Numbered from the stretch's first letter, positions 1 through 8,743 are shown. The stretch: 64,000 bases of DNA from DASQUK01 sp046726215 (GCA_046726215.1 JBKPAA010000015.1:1-64000), one strand, 5' to 3'. The notes: generated by a model not told the origin, from the letters alone. Numbers and translations are program-made.

Positions 1-104
1 ACGTTGCCATAAGACGGCACACGTTGGACGGGCGGACGAAGAAAGTCCTGGTCAAGCCATACGCGCTGACACTCGCCGTCACTCGACAACACCAGGATTT
101 CGGG

Positions 105-157
105 CTTAAACCTCTCTGGCCGCAAGGCCGTGCGGGTTCGACTCCCGCCCCGGGCAC
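105..157 (+). repeat. tRNA-Leu(UAA) 3' fragment, left copy
   Basis: The 53 bases read as the 3' part of a class II tRNA: an anticodon-like loop CTTAAAC, a long variable arm with stem GGCC-GCAA-GGCC, a T arm GCGGG-TTCGACT-CCCGC, the acceptor strand CCCGGGC and discriminator A followed by CC. The long variable arm and A73 point to leucine. Nothing upstream supplies a D arm or the complementary acceptor strand GCCCGGG, so this is a fragment and not a gene. A second copy at 6630-6682 differs at two positions. The pair looks like attachment-site remnants of an element inserted in a tRNA-Leu gene. Confidence 0.75.
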
Positions 158-226
158 CGGTCCTAAGCGGGGATTTTGCGTGCTCGACGTCGGTCCCGAC
201 CCATCACACGACCGCGTCGCCAATAG

Positions 227-403
227 TCGCAAGGCGGCTATCGGACCCGGAAGGCCGCCGAAGCCGCGTTGCGCGAGCTGTCGGCGGCGGTCGATGCCCG
301 CCGGTACGTCGAGCGGTCGACGCCGACAGTCGGCGGTTACCTCGACGAGTGGCTCGTGGTCGTGCAACCCCGGCCGCGCCGGACAAGCTCGCCAAGACTG
401 AGA
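227..403 (+). pseudogene. Relic of tyrosine integrase N-terminus
   Basis: The frame open from the TAG at 224-226 to the TGA at 401-403 encodes about 40 residues typical of the N-terminal (SAM-like, arm-binding) part of actinobacterial phage or ICE tyrosine recombinases: a G-G-Y-R-T-[RK]-K-A-E-A-A-L run, then D-A-R-R-Y-V-E-R-S and T-V-G-G-Y-L-D-E-W-L. Similarity stops just after that motif and the frame ends. No catalytic domain (Arg...His-x-x-Arg...Tyr) follows in any frame I could read. It lies just downstream of the left tRNA-Leu fragment, where an integrase gene would be expected, and is interpreted as what is left of the element's integrase. Confidence 0.7.
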
Positions 404-452
404 TGATGGCGCTGTTCGACACCTGACGCTTGGTGCGCAATGCCGGGTTTGT

Positions 453-1369
453 TCACCCGCGTCGGCGGTTGCTCGTAGGTCTCAGGGCAGTCCCGGGGAC
501 GCGCGTCCCGATAGCCACCCGGCCGTTGGCCAGTGAGCGGCGGTGCGTGGTGGGTGAGCCGATCTGGCTCGCGATTCTCAGAAAGTCCTCGTCCTGCTCG
601 ACGAGGAACCCGTGCCGGCCGAGGAGTGTGGCGATGGCCTTCGCTGTCCACAGTGAGCGCCACAGCTCGTCGGCCAACGGATCGCGAGACCGGCTCGGCG
701 GGCGGCGAACGCGCTCAGGCGTCGTCCGACCCGCGTGATCGCCGAGCGGTCCTGGTAAGGGACGACAAGAGTGCTGCCAGGGGCGGAGCGTTCCGAGAGT
801 GCGCCGAGCGTGGCCTCGACCTGGTCCCCCGTCAGATACGGCACGACCCCTTCCCACAGCCACGTCGTCGGCGCCGATGGGTCGTGGCCGCCGTCCAACA
901 GCGCAAGGCCAAGTGGTTCCGAGCCGAGGTCGACCGGCACAAACTCGACGCGGCGAGCCGCCAGGTCCAGCCCGTCAGCACGGCGGCGACAGTCGGCTTG
1001 GGAGGCCGGGTGGTCCACGGAGAACACCACGGCGTCCTCCAGTTCGCCCAGGCGCCACGGCCGTGTATCCAAGCCGGCGCCGACGATGACCAGTTGCCGG
1101 TGGCCGGCCCCTCGCACGGCGTCATCGATGAGGACCGTGCGCGGCACCATCCCATCGGCACACGCTCGCATGCGCTCCCAGGCAAGCCGTTCACGGGTTG
1201 CTGAGGGCGGAGTGTCGTCACGGGCTCGTTCCACCACGGCTCGCTCCTCGGGCGACAGGAGCAGCACCGCGATCTGGTCGCGGAAGTAGCCGGGGGCTAT
1301 GAGGCCGTCAGCGACCGCCCGCCCCTGGCACACGAGCACCGCGGTCCGGCTGGCACGTCCCTGCTGCAT
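453..1369 (-). pseudogene. SAM methyltransferase (LCM/TIGR00027 type), frameshifted
   Basis: The family is the actinobacterial putative S-adenosylmethionine-dependent methyltransferases related to leucine carboxyl methyltransferase (as in the mycobacterial Rv0281 group). The start chosen is the ATG at 1369, giving MQQGRASRTA, the usual family N-terminus. The SAM-binding motif VIVGAGLDTRPWRL, an acidic VFSVDHP strand and the WLWEGVVPYLT motif follow. At about position 690 the family sequence jumps frame: the C-terminal PLADELWRSLWTA and TTHRRSLANGRVAI motifs continue in the next frame down to 453. One base of insertion or deletion would repair the gene, so it is either a recent pseudogene or an assembly error. 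Confidence 0.75.
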
Positions 1370-1388
1370 CCCAGAGAGCGAGTACCTC

Positions 1389-2669
1389 GCCGGCGATCCG
1401 GCTCGCCGCTCGACCGGGGTTGCGGCTGCCCGGCTCGCGGACCACATCGGTGATTAGCGACTGCTCGTGCGCGCTGCGCTCGCAGGAAGCCGGCAGATCG
1501 ATGCCGCGATCACACGGGTCGACCCCGAGCGCGTCGCCTTGCTCCGGCGGGCGCTGGAGGCGGCCACCGCACTGTCTGACCAGGCGCGGGTGCTCGCCGT
1601 GCTCGCCTCCGAGCTGAATGCGTCGCCGGACAACGCAGAGCGCCGCAAGCTCAGTGACGCTGCCCTCGAGCTGGCACGTGTGTCCGGTGACCCGACAACG
1701 CTGCACCAGGTGCTGGCGGCGCGCTTTGCCACGATTCAGGCACCCGACACTCTCGACGAGCGATTGTCGAACACGGCCGAAGACCTGGCCGTCGTCGCAG
1801 CAATCGGTGATCCGAGGGGCCAGTGGGGTGCGTTGAGCAACCGCTCGACGGCATGTTTGGAGGCCGGTGACGATGTAGAGAGTGAGCAGGCGGACGCCGC
1901 CGCGGCCGAAATCGCGGACCGTCTCGATATCCCGGCGATGCGATGGCGCGCTCAGTTCATCGAAGCCCGCCGGCTGACCTGGCACGGCGACCTGTTGTCC
2001 GCCAAGCGCCAGGCACGATCTGCGCTGGAGACCGGCGAGGCTGCCGGCGAGGACGCGGCCTACCTCTTTGGCGGGCAGCTCTACCTGATCTTGTGGAGCG
2101 AAGGTCGTCTCCCCGAGATCACCGGCGCCCTCGCGTCGATGCCGCTCGAACGGCCGCTCGAGCGAGCCTTCGCTTGCCACGCGTACGCGCACATGTCACA
2201 ACCACGAGAGGCCAACGCTCTCGTCGCGGGGCTGGGGGCGCGCGCCTTTTCCGACGTCCCCTACGACGGCTATTGGCTCACCGTGATGGCGCTCGTTGCT
2301 GACACCGCCGCGCGCGTCGCGGCGGGCGACACGGTCGGCGACGTGTACGACCTTCTCCTGCCATGGCGCGACCAAATCGTCGTGAGCCCGACCACATGCC
2401 TCGGAACCGTCGCGCATTACATCGGCATGCTCGCGACGAGACTCGGCAGACCCCGCGACGCCGACGATGCCTTCGCTCAGGCCGCCGAAACCCATGAACG
2501 ACTGAACGCCCCCGTCTGGACGGCACGCACCCGGCTCGAGTGGGCCCGCTCACTCATCAGGCGCGCCCCCAGTCGTGGCCGCGTTCAGCTGACCCTCGCA
2601 ATGAATCTCGCACACGCCCTCGGGGCCCAGAACATCGTCGCAGAGGCGGCCACACTCAGCCGCGCGTAG
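1389..2669 (+). pseudogene. C-terminal TPR part of an AAA/TPR transcription regulator or cyclase
   Basis: From the GTG at 1467 a 400-residue helical protein is open. It resembles the C-terminal TPR-like half of large LuxR- or adenylate-cyclase-type AAA regulators; the last 60 residues (DDAFAQAAETHERL then a W-T-A-R-T-R-L-E-W-A run) are typical. The homologous sequence also continues upstream in the same frame (ARLADHIGD, 1428-1454) but is cut by a TAG at 1455-1457. The P-loop ATPase and the effector domain are absent. The gene therefore looks 5'-truncated and additionally carries an in-frame stop. A shorter independent helical protein starting at 1467 cannot be excluded. Confidence 0.6.
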
Positions 2670-2844
2670 GCACGCGTCAAGCTCGTCGGCGAAAGCCCAG
2701 CGGCCGGCGGGGCGACGAGCAACACAAGCGGACGGCCATAGCCGGCATCCATCTGTTCAAGCCGACTGGCGCGTGCGCGCTCGACGAGGACGCCGCGCTG
2801 CCAGTCGGTCGTCCAGTAGATCGACCAGCGCCTCGCACCCGTCG

Positions 2845-3108
2845 TGGGTCCGCTCGAAGTCGCGCCGGAGCGACGACGCGTTCAACTCGCGTGATGTCGA
2901 CGCGGCGCTGGCCACGATGCACCCAGACGTCGACTGGCCGGACATGCTCGAGGGCCGTCGCATCTTCGGTCGGGATGCGGTTCGGGCGTACTGGCTCGCT
3001 CAGTTCGAGGTGATCGATCCCCACATCGAGCCCTTTGGGGTTCACGACTCGGGACAACCATGGTTCTTGATCACTGTCGGGGCCAAAGAATTGCTCAGGG
3101 CGGCCTGA
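2845..3108 (+). pseudogene. SnoaL-like (NTF2 fold) protein, truncated
   Basis: Residues encoded at about 2872-3040 match the first half of a SnoaL-like polyketide-cyclase/NTF2 domain: an FNSRDVDAALATMHPDVDW motif and then GRDAVRAYW. The sequence upstream in this frame is Arg/Ser rich with no plausible N-terminus. After I-E-P-F the family sequence stops and an unrelated 20-residue tail runs to the TGA at 3106. Only about 55 of the usual 110-130 residues are recognisable, so this is called a remnant. Confidence 0.5.
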
Positions 3109-3211
3109 GATACTCGGTGGCTCGGGCGCTGATCAGACGTCGTCCCCGGGCTCAGGCCGCATGGGCAAGGGGCCCACCTCGACCGGATGCCGCGGGTGGC
3201 AGACTCGGGAC

Positions 3212-3598
3212 GTGCCGATCGAGCTGAACCACACGATCGTCGCCGCGCTCGACGCGGCAACGTCAGCAGCCTGGTTCGCCGAGCTCTTTGGGCTCGGCCC
3301 TCCCGAGCGGTTCGGACACTTCTGGCAGATCTCCACCGCCAACGGAGTCAGCCTCGACTTCGCGAGTTCCGGGGATCGCGAGATCACACCACAGCACTAC
3401 GCGTTCTTGATCAGCGAGGCCGAGTTCGACGCCATCTACGGTCGGGTGACCGAGCGCGGGCTCGACCACTGGGCAGATCCGATGCAGCGCCAGCCCGGTG
3501 AGATCAACCACCGCGATGGCGGCCGAGGGGTGTACTTCCTGAGCAACGACGGTCACTTCTTGGAGATCATCACTCGTCCCTATGGCAGCGGCGGCTGA
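3212..3598 (+). CDS. VOC family (glyoxalase/bleomycin-resistance fold) protein
   Basis: A 128-residue protein starting at the GTG at 3212 (VPIELNHTIV), where the first VOC beta strand begins. The frame extends upstream to an ATG at 3161, but those residues are not family-like. It has one complete VOC unit: an N-terminal LNHTIV strand with a His metal ligand, AAWFAELFGL, and a C-terminal GVYFLSNDGHFLEIITRPYG strand containing the second-half metal-ligand Glu. VOC proteins bind a divalent metal and act as isomerases, dioxygenases or resistance proteins; the substrate is not predictable. It stands alone between two gene relics and seems intact. Confidence 0.75.
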   Translation: MPIELNHTIVAALDAATSAAWFAELFGLGPPERFGHFWQISTANGVSLDFASSGDREITPQHYAFLISEAEFDAIYGRVTERGLDHWADPMQRQPGEINHRDGGRGVYFLSNDGHFLEIITRPYGSGG

Positions 3599-3620
3599 GC
3601 AAGCCCCGGACTGATCGAGG

Positions 3621-3704
3621 TCACAGCGGGGCGAGCAGACCGCCGGCGATGGCGAGGGTCACGACGATCCAGGCCACGAGGGTGGAGCTCGCGGGGCAGA
3701 GCAT
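3621..3704 (-). CDS. Possible 27-residue membrane peptide or relic
   Basis: On the minus strand an ATG at 3704 opens a 27-codon frame whose product is a single hydrophobic helix (V-A-W-I-V-V-T-L-A-I-A-G-G-L-L). It could be a very small membrane protein or the tail of a lost membrane protein gene. There is no Shine-Dalgarno sequence. The rest of the 3599-3793 gap shows no other gene. Confidence 0.2.
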   Translation of the reverse strand: MLCPASSTLVAWIVVTLAIAGGLLAPL

Positions 3705-3860
3705 TGCGGCGTCCAAGTCGGCATGGAGACATCGGTCACAGGCGGCACGCGAGCGTTGACTTCGAGCGCGCTCGAATTCGTACCCTCAGCTGCATGAGCC
3801 CTGCCCATCCCACCACGGTCCCTGGACACCTATCGGCTGCTCGGCCGGTCCGGCCTACGG

Positions 3861-4874
3861 GTGTCTCCGCTGTCCCTCGGCACGATGACCTTCGGCACGA
3901 CGTGGGGCTGGGGCGCCGACGAGCCCGAGGCCCGCCGGATCTTCGACACCTACGTCGACCGCGGCGGCAACTTCGTCGACACCGCCAGCGGCTACACCCA
4001 GGGCACGTCCGAGCGCTTCGTTGGCGACTTCGCCAAGGGCCGCCGCGACCGCCTCGTGATCGCCACCAAGTTCACGATGAACATCGAGGCGGGCGACCCC
4101 AACGCCGGCGGCAACCACCGCAAGAGCATGATGCGGTCGGTGCAGCAGAGCCTCGAGCGCCTGCAAACCGATTACATCGACCTGCTGTACCTGCACGTTT
4201 GGGACGCGACCACCCCGGTCGAGGAGATCCTGCGTGGCATGGACGACCTGGTGCGCACCGGCAAGGTGCTGTATATCGGCATCTCGGACACGCCGGCCTG
4301 GCAGGTGTCACGCATGCAGGCGATCGCCGATCTCCGGGGCTGGTCACCGCTCGTCGCCCTCCAGATCGAGTACAGCCTCATCGAGCGCACGGTCGAACGG
4401 GACCTGATCCCGATGGCCCGGGAGATGGGTCTCGGCGTGGTTCCGTGGTCCCCGCTCGGCAGCGGCGTGCTCACCGGCAAGAACAGCCGTGCGGACCTTG
4501 CCAGCGACGAGGTACCCGATCCGAGCGGCACTCGCAAGAACGTGGTCGCGGCCACCGGCTCGCTGACCGAGCGGTCGCTGGCGATCGCCGACGTCGTCGG
4601 CGAGGTCGCTGACCAGATCGGCCACAGCCGGGCGCAGGTGGCGCTCGCCTGGACGCTGCTCGAACCCGCGGTCACATCTACCACCCTGGGGACGCGCACG
4701 TTCGACCAACTCGAGGACAACCTCGGCGCTCTGGACGTCACCCTCACGGCCGACCAGCGGGCACGCCTCGACGAGGCGAGCGCGATCGACCTCGGCTTCC
4801 CCCACCGGTTGCTGCAATCGGACATTCCCCGCGGCGGGATCTTCGGTGGCGCAACCGTGGTTCCGCGAGGCTGA
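3861..4874 (+). CDS. Aldo-keto reductase
   Basis: An NADPH-dependent aldo-keto reductase (TIM barrel) expected to reduce aldehydes or ketones in the cytosol. From the GTG at 3861 the catalytic tetrad is visible: Asp40 and Tyr45 in FVDTASGYTQGTSE, Lys70 in VIATKF and His112 in LYLHVWD. The C-terminal cofactor segment (LEPAVTSTTLGTRTFDQLEDN) is present. The family's first strand (YRLLGRSGLRVSPL) lies upstream of 3861 in the same open frame, which begins at 3798 but has no ATG or GTG there. An ATG at 3794 with a TACCCT box seven bases before it is one base out of frame. The real N-terminus may therefore use a rare start or hide a one-base error. Confidence 0.85.
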   Translation: MSPLSLGTMTFGTTWGWGADEPEARRIFDTYVDRGGNFVDTASGYTQGTSERFVGDFAKGRRDRLVIATKFTMNIEAGDPNAGGNHRKSMMRSVQQSLERLQTDYIDLLYLHVWDATTPVEEILRGMDDLVRTGKVLYIGISDTPAWQVSRMQAIADLRGWSPLVALQIEYSLIERTVERDLIPMAREMGLGVVPWSPLGSGVLTGKNSRADLASDEVPDPSGTRKNVVAATGSLTERSLAIADVVGEVADQIGHSRAQVALAWTLLEPAVTSTTLGTRTFDQLEDNLGALDVTLTADQRARLDEASAIDLGFPHRLLQSDIPRGGIFGGATVVPRG

Positions 4875-4972
4875 ACCGAGGTGACCGCCTTTGGCCCCGG
4901 CAGCAGCCCGCAACTCCCCCTCGGTCTCCCGGTCCACGGAACCTCCCGCGACAACAGCGAACAGCTCGTCCT

Positions 4973-5160
4973 CAACAGTCATCGCCGCCATCGCCTCGTC
5001 GCGGTTGAATGTGCGTGCCCGGCGCCCGATCCAGGTCCGGCGAACCGCTAGGCAAGACATTGGTGGCGATCCGGTAGAGCGAGGCTCGCAGCGAGGCCCG
5101 ACCCTCGAACCGTTCGACGCTGCGCCACCCCCGCAACAACGTCGCAGATGTGTGAGGGCG
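4973..5160 (-). pseudogene. Relic of ECF sigma factor region 2
   Basis: On the minus strand the frame through 5142 encodes T-L-L-R-G-W-R-S-V-E-R-F-E-G-R-A-S-L, then L-Y-R-I-A-T-N-V. This is the diagnostic sigma-70 region 2.2-2.4 of ECF sigma factors (usually FLRAW..L..FEGR.SLR.WLYRIATN). Upstream and downstream residues are not sigma-like, and regions 1.2 and 4 are absent. It lies in the 337-base gap between the aldo-keto reductase and the cyclase gene, where I see no other gene. Confidence 0.55.
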
Positions 5161-5211
5161 TTGCGGATTGCGCCGGGACTGACTTCCCGCACCGAGTGGG
5201 GTAGGTCGCGA

Positions 5212-6462
5212 TCAGGGCCCGACCGTGGACCTGGGCCGTGTCACGCGGAAGAGGGCGACCGAATCCGGAACCCCTTTCAGCTCCGCATCGTCGATCTGCT
5301 CGAACAAATAGGGCGCGTCGCCGTCGCCCGTTTGCTCGACCACCGCCCGGCTGGCAAGGACCTCGCCCGGCCCCGCCACATCCGCGATCCGCGAAGCCAG
5401 GTTCACGGTCTGCCCGAAGACGTCGAGGTCGCGCTCTATCACGGGACCGGCGTGGACGCCGGCATGCGAGGACAGCGTTCCCTCGCCGCTCATGATCTCG
5501 ACGAGGTCGAGAGCGGCATGCACGCCGGCCGTCGCGTCGGTCAGGCGGAGCATCGCTCCGTCCCCGAGCAGCTTCACGAGCCGTCCGCCGTGCCGCTGTG
5601 CGGCCTCGTCGGCCCGGCGCTGCAGCGAGGTGGCGATCCGGACGGCCGACTCGTCGCCGCGCTCGCGGGTGAGGTGCGTGAAGCCGGACAGGTCAACGAA
5701 GACGATCGCGGGAGGGCCGAGCGGGTCCGGGGGCCCCGCCAGCCCGCGGGAGGCGAGGAACCACTCGAACCCCTCGACGATCCGGGTCACGGCGCGGTTC
5801 TCCAGGTACCGGGCGCTCAGCCACAGGAACATCTCCAGGACCAGATTCGTCACTTTCGTGGCCGTGACGCGGATGTCGTCCGGGAACTCCTCTAGCTCAC
5901 CCCGAAGCAGCCGCTGGCGGGCGGGCTCGGCGAGCTGCTCGTCGAAGATCTCGGTACAACCGAGGATCGCCGTGTGGGTCCCCAACGCCATCAACCGGGC
6001 CGCCCGGAGCAACGAGTCTTCGTCGGGGGCCATTCGCCACGCGTCGAGGAAACGTCCGAACATCGCCTCCTCGTCGACGTGAACCGGCGCCGAGGGATCC
6101 GGCTGAGGCAGCCCCAGCACTTCGTAGACGGCCGGGAGCAGCTCGGCTCTTGGTCCGGCGGCGGCTTGGAACTCGGTGAACGATCGGTCCGAACGCGGAC
6201 CGGGCTCATACGGGAGGTACTCGTCGAGCCGTCGGAACGAGAGCATGCCTTCGGTCGCCGCATGCTCGATCGTCTCGGCCGTGATGCCGCTCTCCAGCAG
6301 GGCGGACACCATCTTCATGGCGAGCACAGAGCCATGCGTGAACCCGCCGTGCTCGTCGGCTGTGAGCAGGCCGAGCCCCGCGAGCCACTGGACCTCGTGC
6401 TCGCCGCACCCGGCATCCGCGGCGATCTCGGCGGCAGAGTAGCTCCGGGCCACGCGTGGCAT
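5212..6462 (-). CDS. Class III adenylate/guanylate cyclase with MerR-like N-terminus
   Basis: A 416-residue cytosolic protein. The ATG at 6462 (MPRVARSYSA) is preferred over the longer frame because it begins a MerR-like helix-turn-helix (YSAAEIAADAGC...VQWLAGLGLL). A helical linker leads to a C-terminal class III nucleotide cyclase domain: metal-binding Asp257 in AIVFVDLSGFT, Asp301 in KLLGDGAML, and the purine/transition-state segment DVFGQTVNLASRI with Asp347, Asn354 and Arg358. It probably makes cyclic AMP, since the purine-site Asp is typical of adenylate cyclases. It is transcribed towards the AKR gene. Confidence 0.85.
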   Translation of the reverse strand: MPRVARSYSAAEIAADAGCGEHEVQWLAGLGLLTADEHGGFTHGSVLAMKMVSALLESGITAETIEHAATEGMLSFRRLDEYLPYEPGPRSDRSFTEFQAAAGPRAELLPAVYEVLGLPQPDPSAPVHVDEEAMFGRFLDAWRMAPDEDSLLRAARLMALGTHTAILGCTEIFDEQLAEPARQRLLRGELEEFPDDIRVTATKVTNLVLEMFLWLSARYLENRAVTRIVEGFEWFLASRGLAGPPDPLGPPAIVFVDLSGFTHLTRERGDESAVRIATSLQRRADEAAQRHGGRLVKLLGDGAMLRLTDATAGVHAALDLVEIMSGEGTLSSHAGVHAGPVIERDLDVFGQTVNLASRIADVAGPGEVLASRAVVEQTGDGDAPYLFEQIDDAELKGVPDSVALFRVTRPRSTVGP

Positions 6463-6629
6463 CGTAATTGGGCCTGTATCGCGGCGAACCACGCACGCTA
6501 CGACAGGATCACGGACCGGTCTCAGGCGACATGACGGCCCGACCTTGCCCAACACGCCAAGCGAAGAAACTTCCGATCAGACGGTACTTGCCGGCATCAG
6601 GCAACGTCCGCCATCGCCACTCTCTGCGA

Positions 6630-6682
6630 CTTAAGCCTCTCAGGCCGCAAGGCCGTGCGGGTTCGACTCCCGCCCCGGGCAC
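6630..6682 (+). repeat. tRNA-Leu(UAA) 3' fragment, right copy
   Basis: The second copy of the 53-base tRNA-Leu 3' segment, in the same orientation as the copy at 105-157 and differing only at two positions (G6635 and A6642). Like the first copy it contains the variable arm, T arm and acceptor 3' strand but no 5' half. It lies in the 323-base gap between the cyclase gene and a small open frame at 6786; nothing else is recognisable there. It would be the right-hand boundary (attR-like) of the decayed island, or a scar of an earlier integration. Confidence 0.75.
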
Positions 6683-6785
6683 ACACCGCCCCGGGCACTG
6701 GCCACGGCCTGAGCCGACGGCCGTTCCAGTGTCCGCGCCACCGGGGTGGGGGTGACACCGGCGCTGGCGGCGTACGGTTTCGTGC

Positions 6786-7010
6786 GTGCCCGTCGACTCC
6801 ACCCGACCCGCCGACTCGGGCGACCCCGCCGACTCGGCCGGCTCTGACGGCTCGGGCGACCCGGAAGACTCGGAGCTGGCGGCTTACGGGCAGGCCGTCG
6901 ACGTGGCGGTACACGTGCCGACGCTCTCGGCCGCTGTCGCGACCGGCGCGGTGGCTGCGGGGGTCTGGGTCTGGCGCCAGCTGCGCCGCAGTCGGGCCGC
7001 CGCTGGTTGA
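6786..7010 (+). CDS. Small hypothetical protein with one C-terminal membrane helix
   Basis: A 74-residue frame from the GTG at 6786. A TACGGT box at 6774-6779, six bases before the GTG, would allow leaderless expression. The N-terminal 35 residues are Asp/Ser/Gly/Pro rich with several D-S repeats. The C-terminal part (T-L-S-A-A-V-A-T-G-A-V-A-A-G-V-W-V-W) looks like one membrane helix followed by a positive R-R-S-R tail. No family is recognised. The short length and biased composition leave room for a false call. Confidence 0.4.
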   Translation: MPVDSTRPADSGDPADSAGSDGSGDPEDSELAAYGQAVDVAVHVPTLSAAVATGAVAAGVWVWRQLRRSRAAAG

Positions 7011-7291
7011 CGTCCGCCGGCAGGACCGCTCACCGGCGCGTTCGCCTGTTCCGGCGCCGCTTCCGGAACCGACCATTCCCGGGACTTTGGTCCCGTGTTC
7101 CGACCCTGCCGCTATTGGTGCCTCAATACTCGACCCCGCCGACGCTCAGGTTGGCAGCGTAGAGCTCGGGATAGCGGAGCCTGGGGGGCCGTTGGGCGGC
7201 CTGCCGGTCCGTCACGAGCCGCTTGCGGGCGCGCACCCCGCACGCGCAGGACCCACCGACCAGCAGGGCGATCCCGGCCTCCTGCTCGAGG

Positions 7292-8743
7292 TCATCGATC
7301 CAGGCTCGTCCACAGCTGGACGGCGGCGTAGGCACGCCAGGGGCGCCATTGCTGCTGCAGGGCGGCGAGCGAGCGAGGCTGGTTCAGGCGACCCACGGCC
7401 GTGAGGGCACGACGTAGGCCGGCGTCGCCGTGCGGGAAGGCATCGGGATCGTGAAATCCTCGCATCGCCACGTAGGCGGCGGTCCAGGGACCGATCCCGC
7501 GAATTGCGAGGAGCCGGGTGAGGGCTTCGGTGGGGTCTGAGCCGGCATCGACGCGAATTCCACCGTTAGCGAGTCGGACGGCGAGAGGCCGTAACGTGCC
7601 TGTTCCCAGCCCGGCAAGGGCCTTTGGGTCGGCTTCGGCGAGGACCGCTGGGTCCGGGAACAGATGTGTCACCGTTCCGAGCGGCTGCTCGAGCGGCGTA
7701 CCGAACATCTCGACGAGCCGGGCCGTTCGTGTCCGTGCTCCCCGCAGGGAGCCGTGCTGACCAAGCACGGCGCGCAGGACGAGCTCGTTGCCGTCGAGGC
7801 AGCCGGGCACCCGCAGCCCGGGCCGTGCCCGGACGAGACGGCCGATCACCTCGTCGCGGCCGAGCGCCTCGGCGACGGCGGACGGGTCGGCGTCGAGGTC
7901 GAGCAGGTGGCGGCAGCGTGCGACCGCTGTGGCGAGGTCGCGGAGATCGTCGAGGCGGAGTACGCAGCGGACGGCCCGCACGTCTGGGGTCACCTCGACG
8001 AGCCCGGTGCCGTGGGTGAGGGTGAGCGCTCGCCGATAGGTACGGCCGCTGACCTCTTCGAGACCGGGGACGGCCCGCGCTTGGAGGAACCGGAGCAAGG
8101 CGGCTCCGTCGAAGGGCTCACGGCAGCTCAGGCGAAGCTCGACGACGCCCAGCGGGCGGGGGCGGGCAACGTTGGAGCGGCGCCGCATCTCGCCGGGGGT
8201 CGACGCGAAGACGTCTCTGATGGTGTCGTTGAACTGGCGGACGCTGTGGAAGCCGGCAGCGAAGGCCGCATCGGCGAAGGGCATGGCGGTCGACTCGATC
8301 AGCAGCCGGGCCGCGTTGGCGCGCTGGGCGCGCGCGAGCGCCACCGGGCTGGCGCCGACCTGCTCGGCGAGGAGTCGGCGTAGATGGCGTTCGCTGAAGC
8401 CCAGGCGTTTGGCGAGTCCGGGGACGCCTTCGCGGTCGACGGTGCCGTCTGCGATCAAGCGCATGGCGCGGGCGACGCTGTCGGCGCGCCAGTTCCAGTC
8501 GGGTGAGCCGGGCGCGGCGTCGGGGCGGCAGCGCTTGCACGCCCGGAAGCCGGCCGACTGCGCGGCGGCGGCGGTGGGGTAGAAGCGGACGTTGGCGCGT
8601 TTCGGCTGCCGTGCGGGGCAGCTCGGGCGGCAGTAGAGCATGGTCGACGTGGCGGCGATGAAGAAGATGCCGTCGTACCGCGGGTCACGGCTGTCGCTCA
8701 GCCGGTAGCAGCTCTCGAAGTCCTCGACAATGCTGCTCATCAT
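7292..8743 (-). CDS. Ada N-terminal domain - AraC HTH - AlkA DNA glycosylase fusion
   Basis: A 483-residue alkylation-repair protein. From the ATG at 8743 (second Met at 8740) the order is: an Ada metal-binding domain with Cys38, Cys42, Cys69 and Cys72 (CRPSC...CKRC), which accepts methyl groups from methylphosphotriesters; an AraC-type HTH (about 90-180) that would make it a methylation-activated regulator; then an AlkA_N and HhH-GPD 3-methyladenine glycosylase domain with the hairpin GIGPWTAAYVAMRG near 415-430 and the catalytic Asp in PHGD. The two-Met start lies 14 bases after a TACGGT box. The fusion couples sensing of alkyl damage with its excision. No separate ogt gene is next to it. 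Confidence 0.93.
   Translation of the reverse strand: MMSSIVEDFESCYRLSDSRDPRYDGIFFIAATSTMLYCRPSCPARQPKRANVRFYPTAAAAQSAGFRACKRCRPDAAPGSPDWNWRADSVARAMRLIADGTVDREGVPGLAKRLGFSERHLRRLLAEQVGASPVALARAQRANAARLLIESTAMPFADAAFAAGFHSVRQFNDTIRDVFASTPGEMRRRSNVARPRPLGVVELRLSCREPFDGAALLRFLQARAVPGLEEVSGRTYRRALTLTHGTGLVEVTPDVRAVRCVLRLDDLRDLATAVARCRHLLDLDADPSAVAEALGRDEVIGRLVRARPGLRVPGCLDGNELVLRAVLGQHGSLRGARTRTARLVEMFGTPLEQPLGTVTHLFPDPAVLAEADPKALAGLGTGTLRPLAVRLANGGIRVDAGSDPTEALTRLLAIRGIGPWTAAYVAMRGFHDPDAFPHGDAGLRRALTAVGRLNQPRSLAALQQQWRPWRAYAAVQLWTSLDR

Noticed and set aside
105..157. A complete tRNA-Leu gene at the left edge
   Set aside because: The 5' acceptor strand and D arm are missing, and the anticodon stem does not pair upstream.
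4344..5192. Minus-strand frame of 282 codons across the AKR 3' end
   Set aside because: It is antisense to AKR motifs; no domain could be recognised apart from the nearby sigma relic, which is in another frame.
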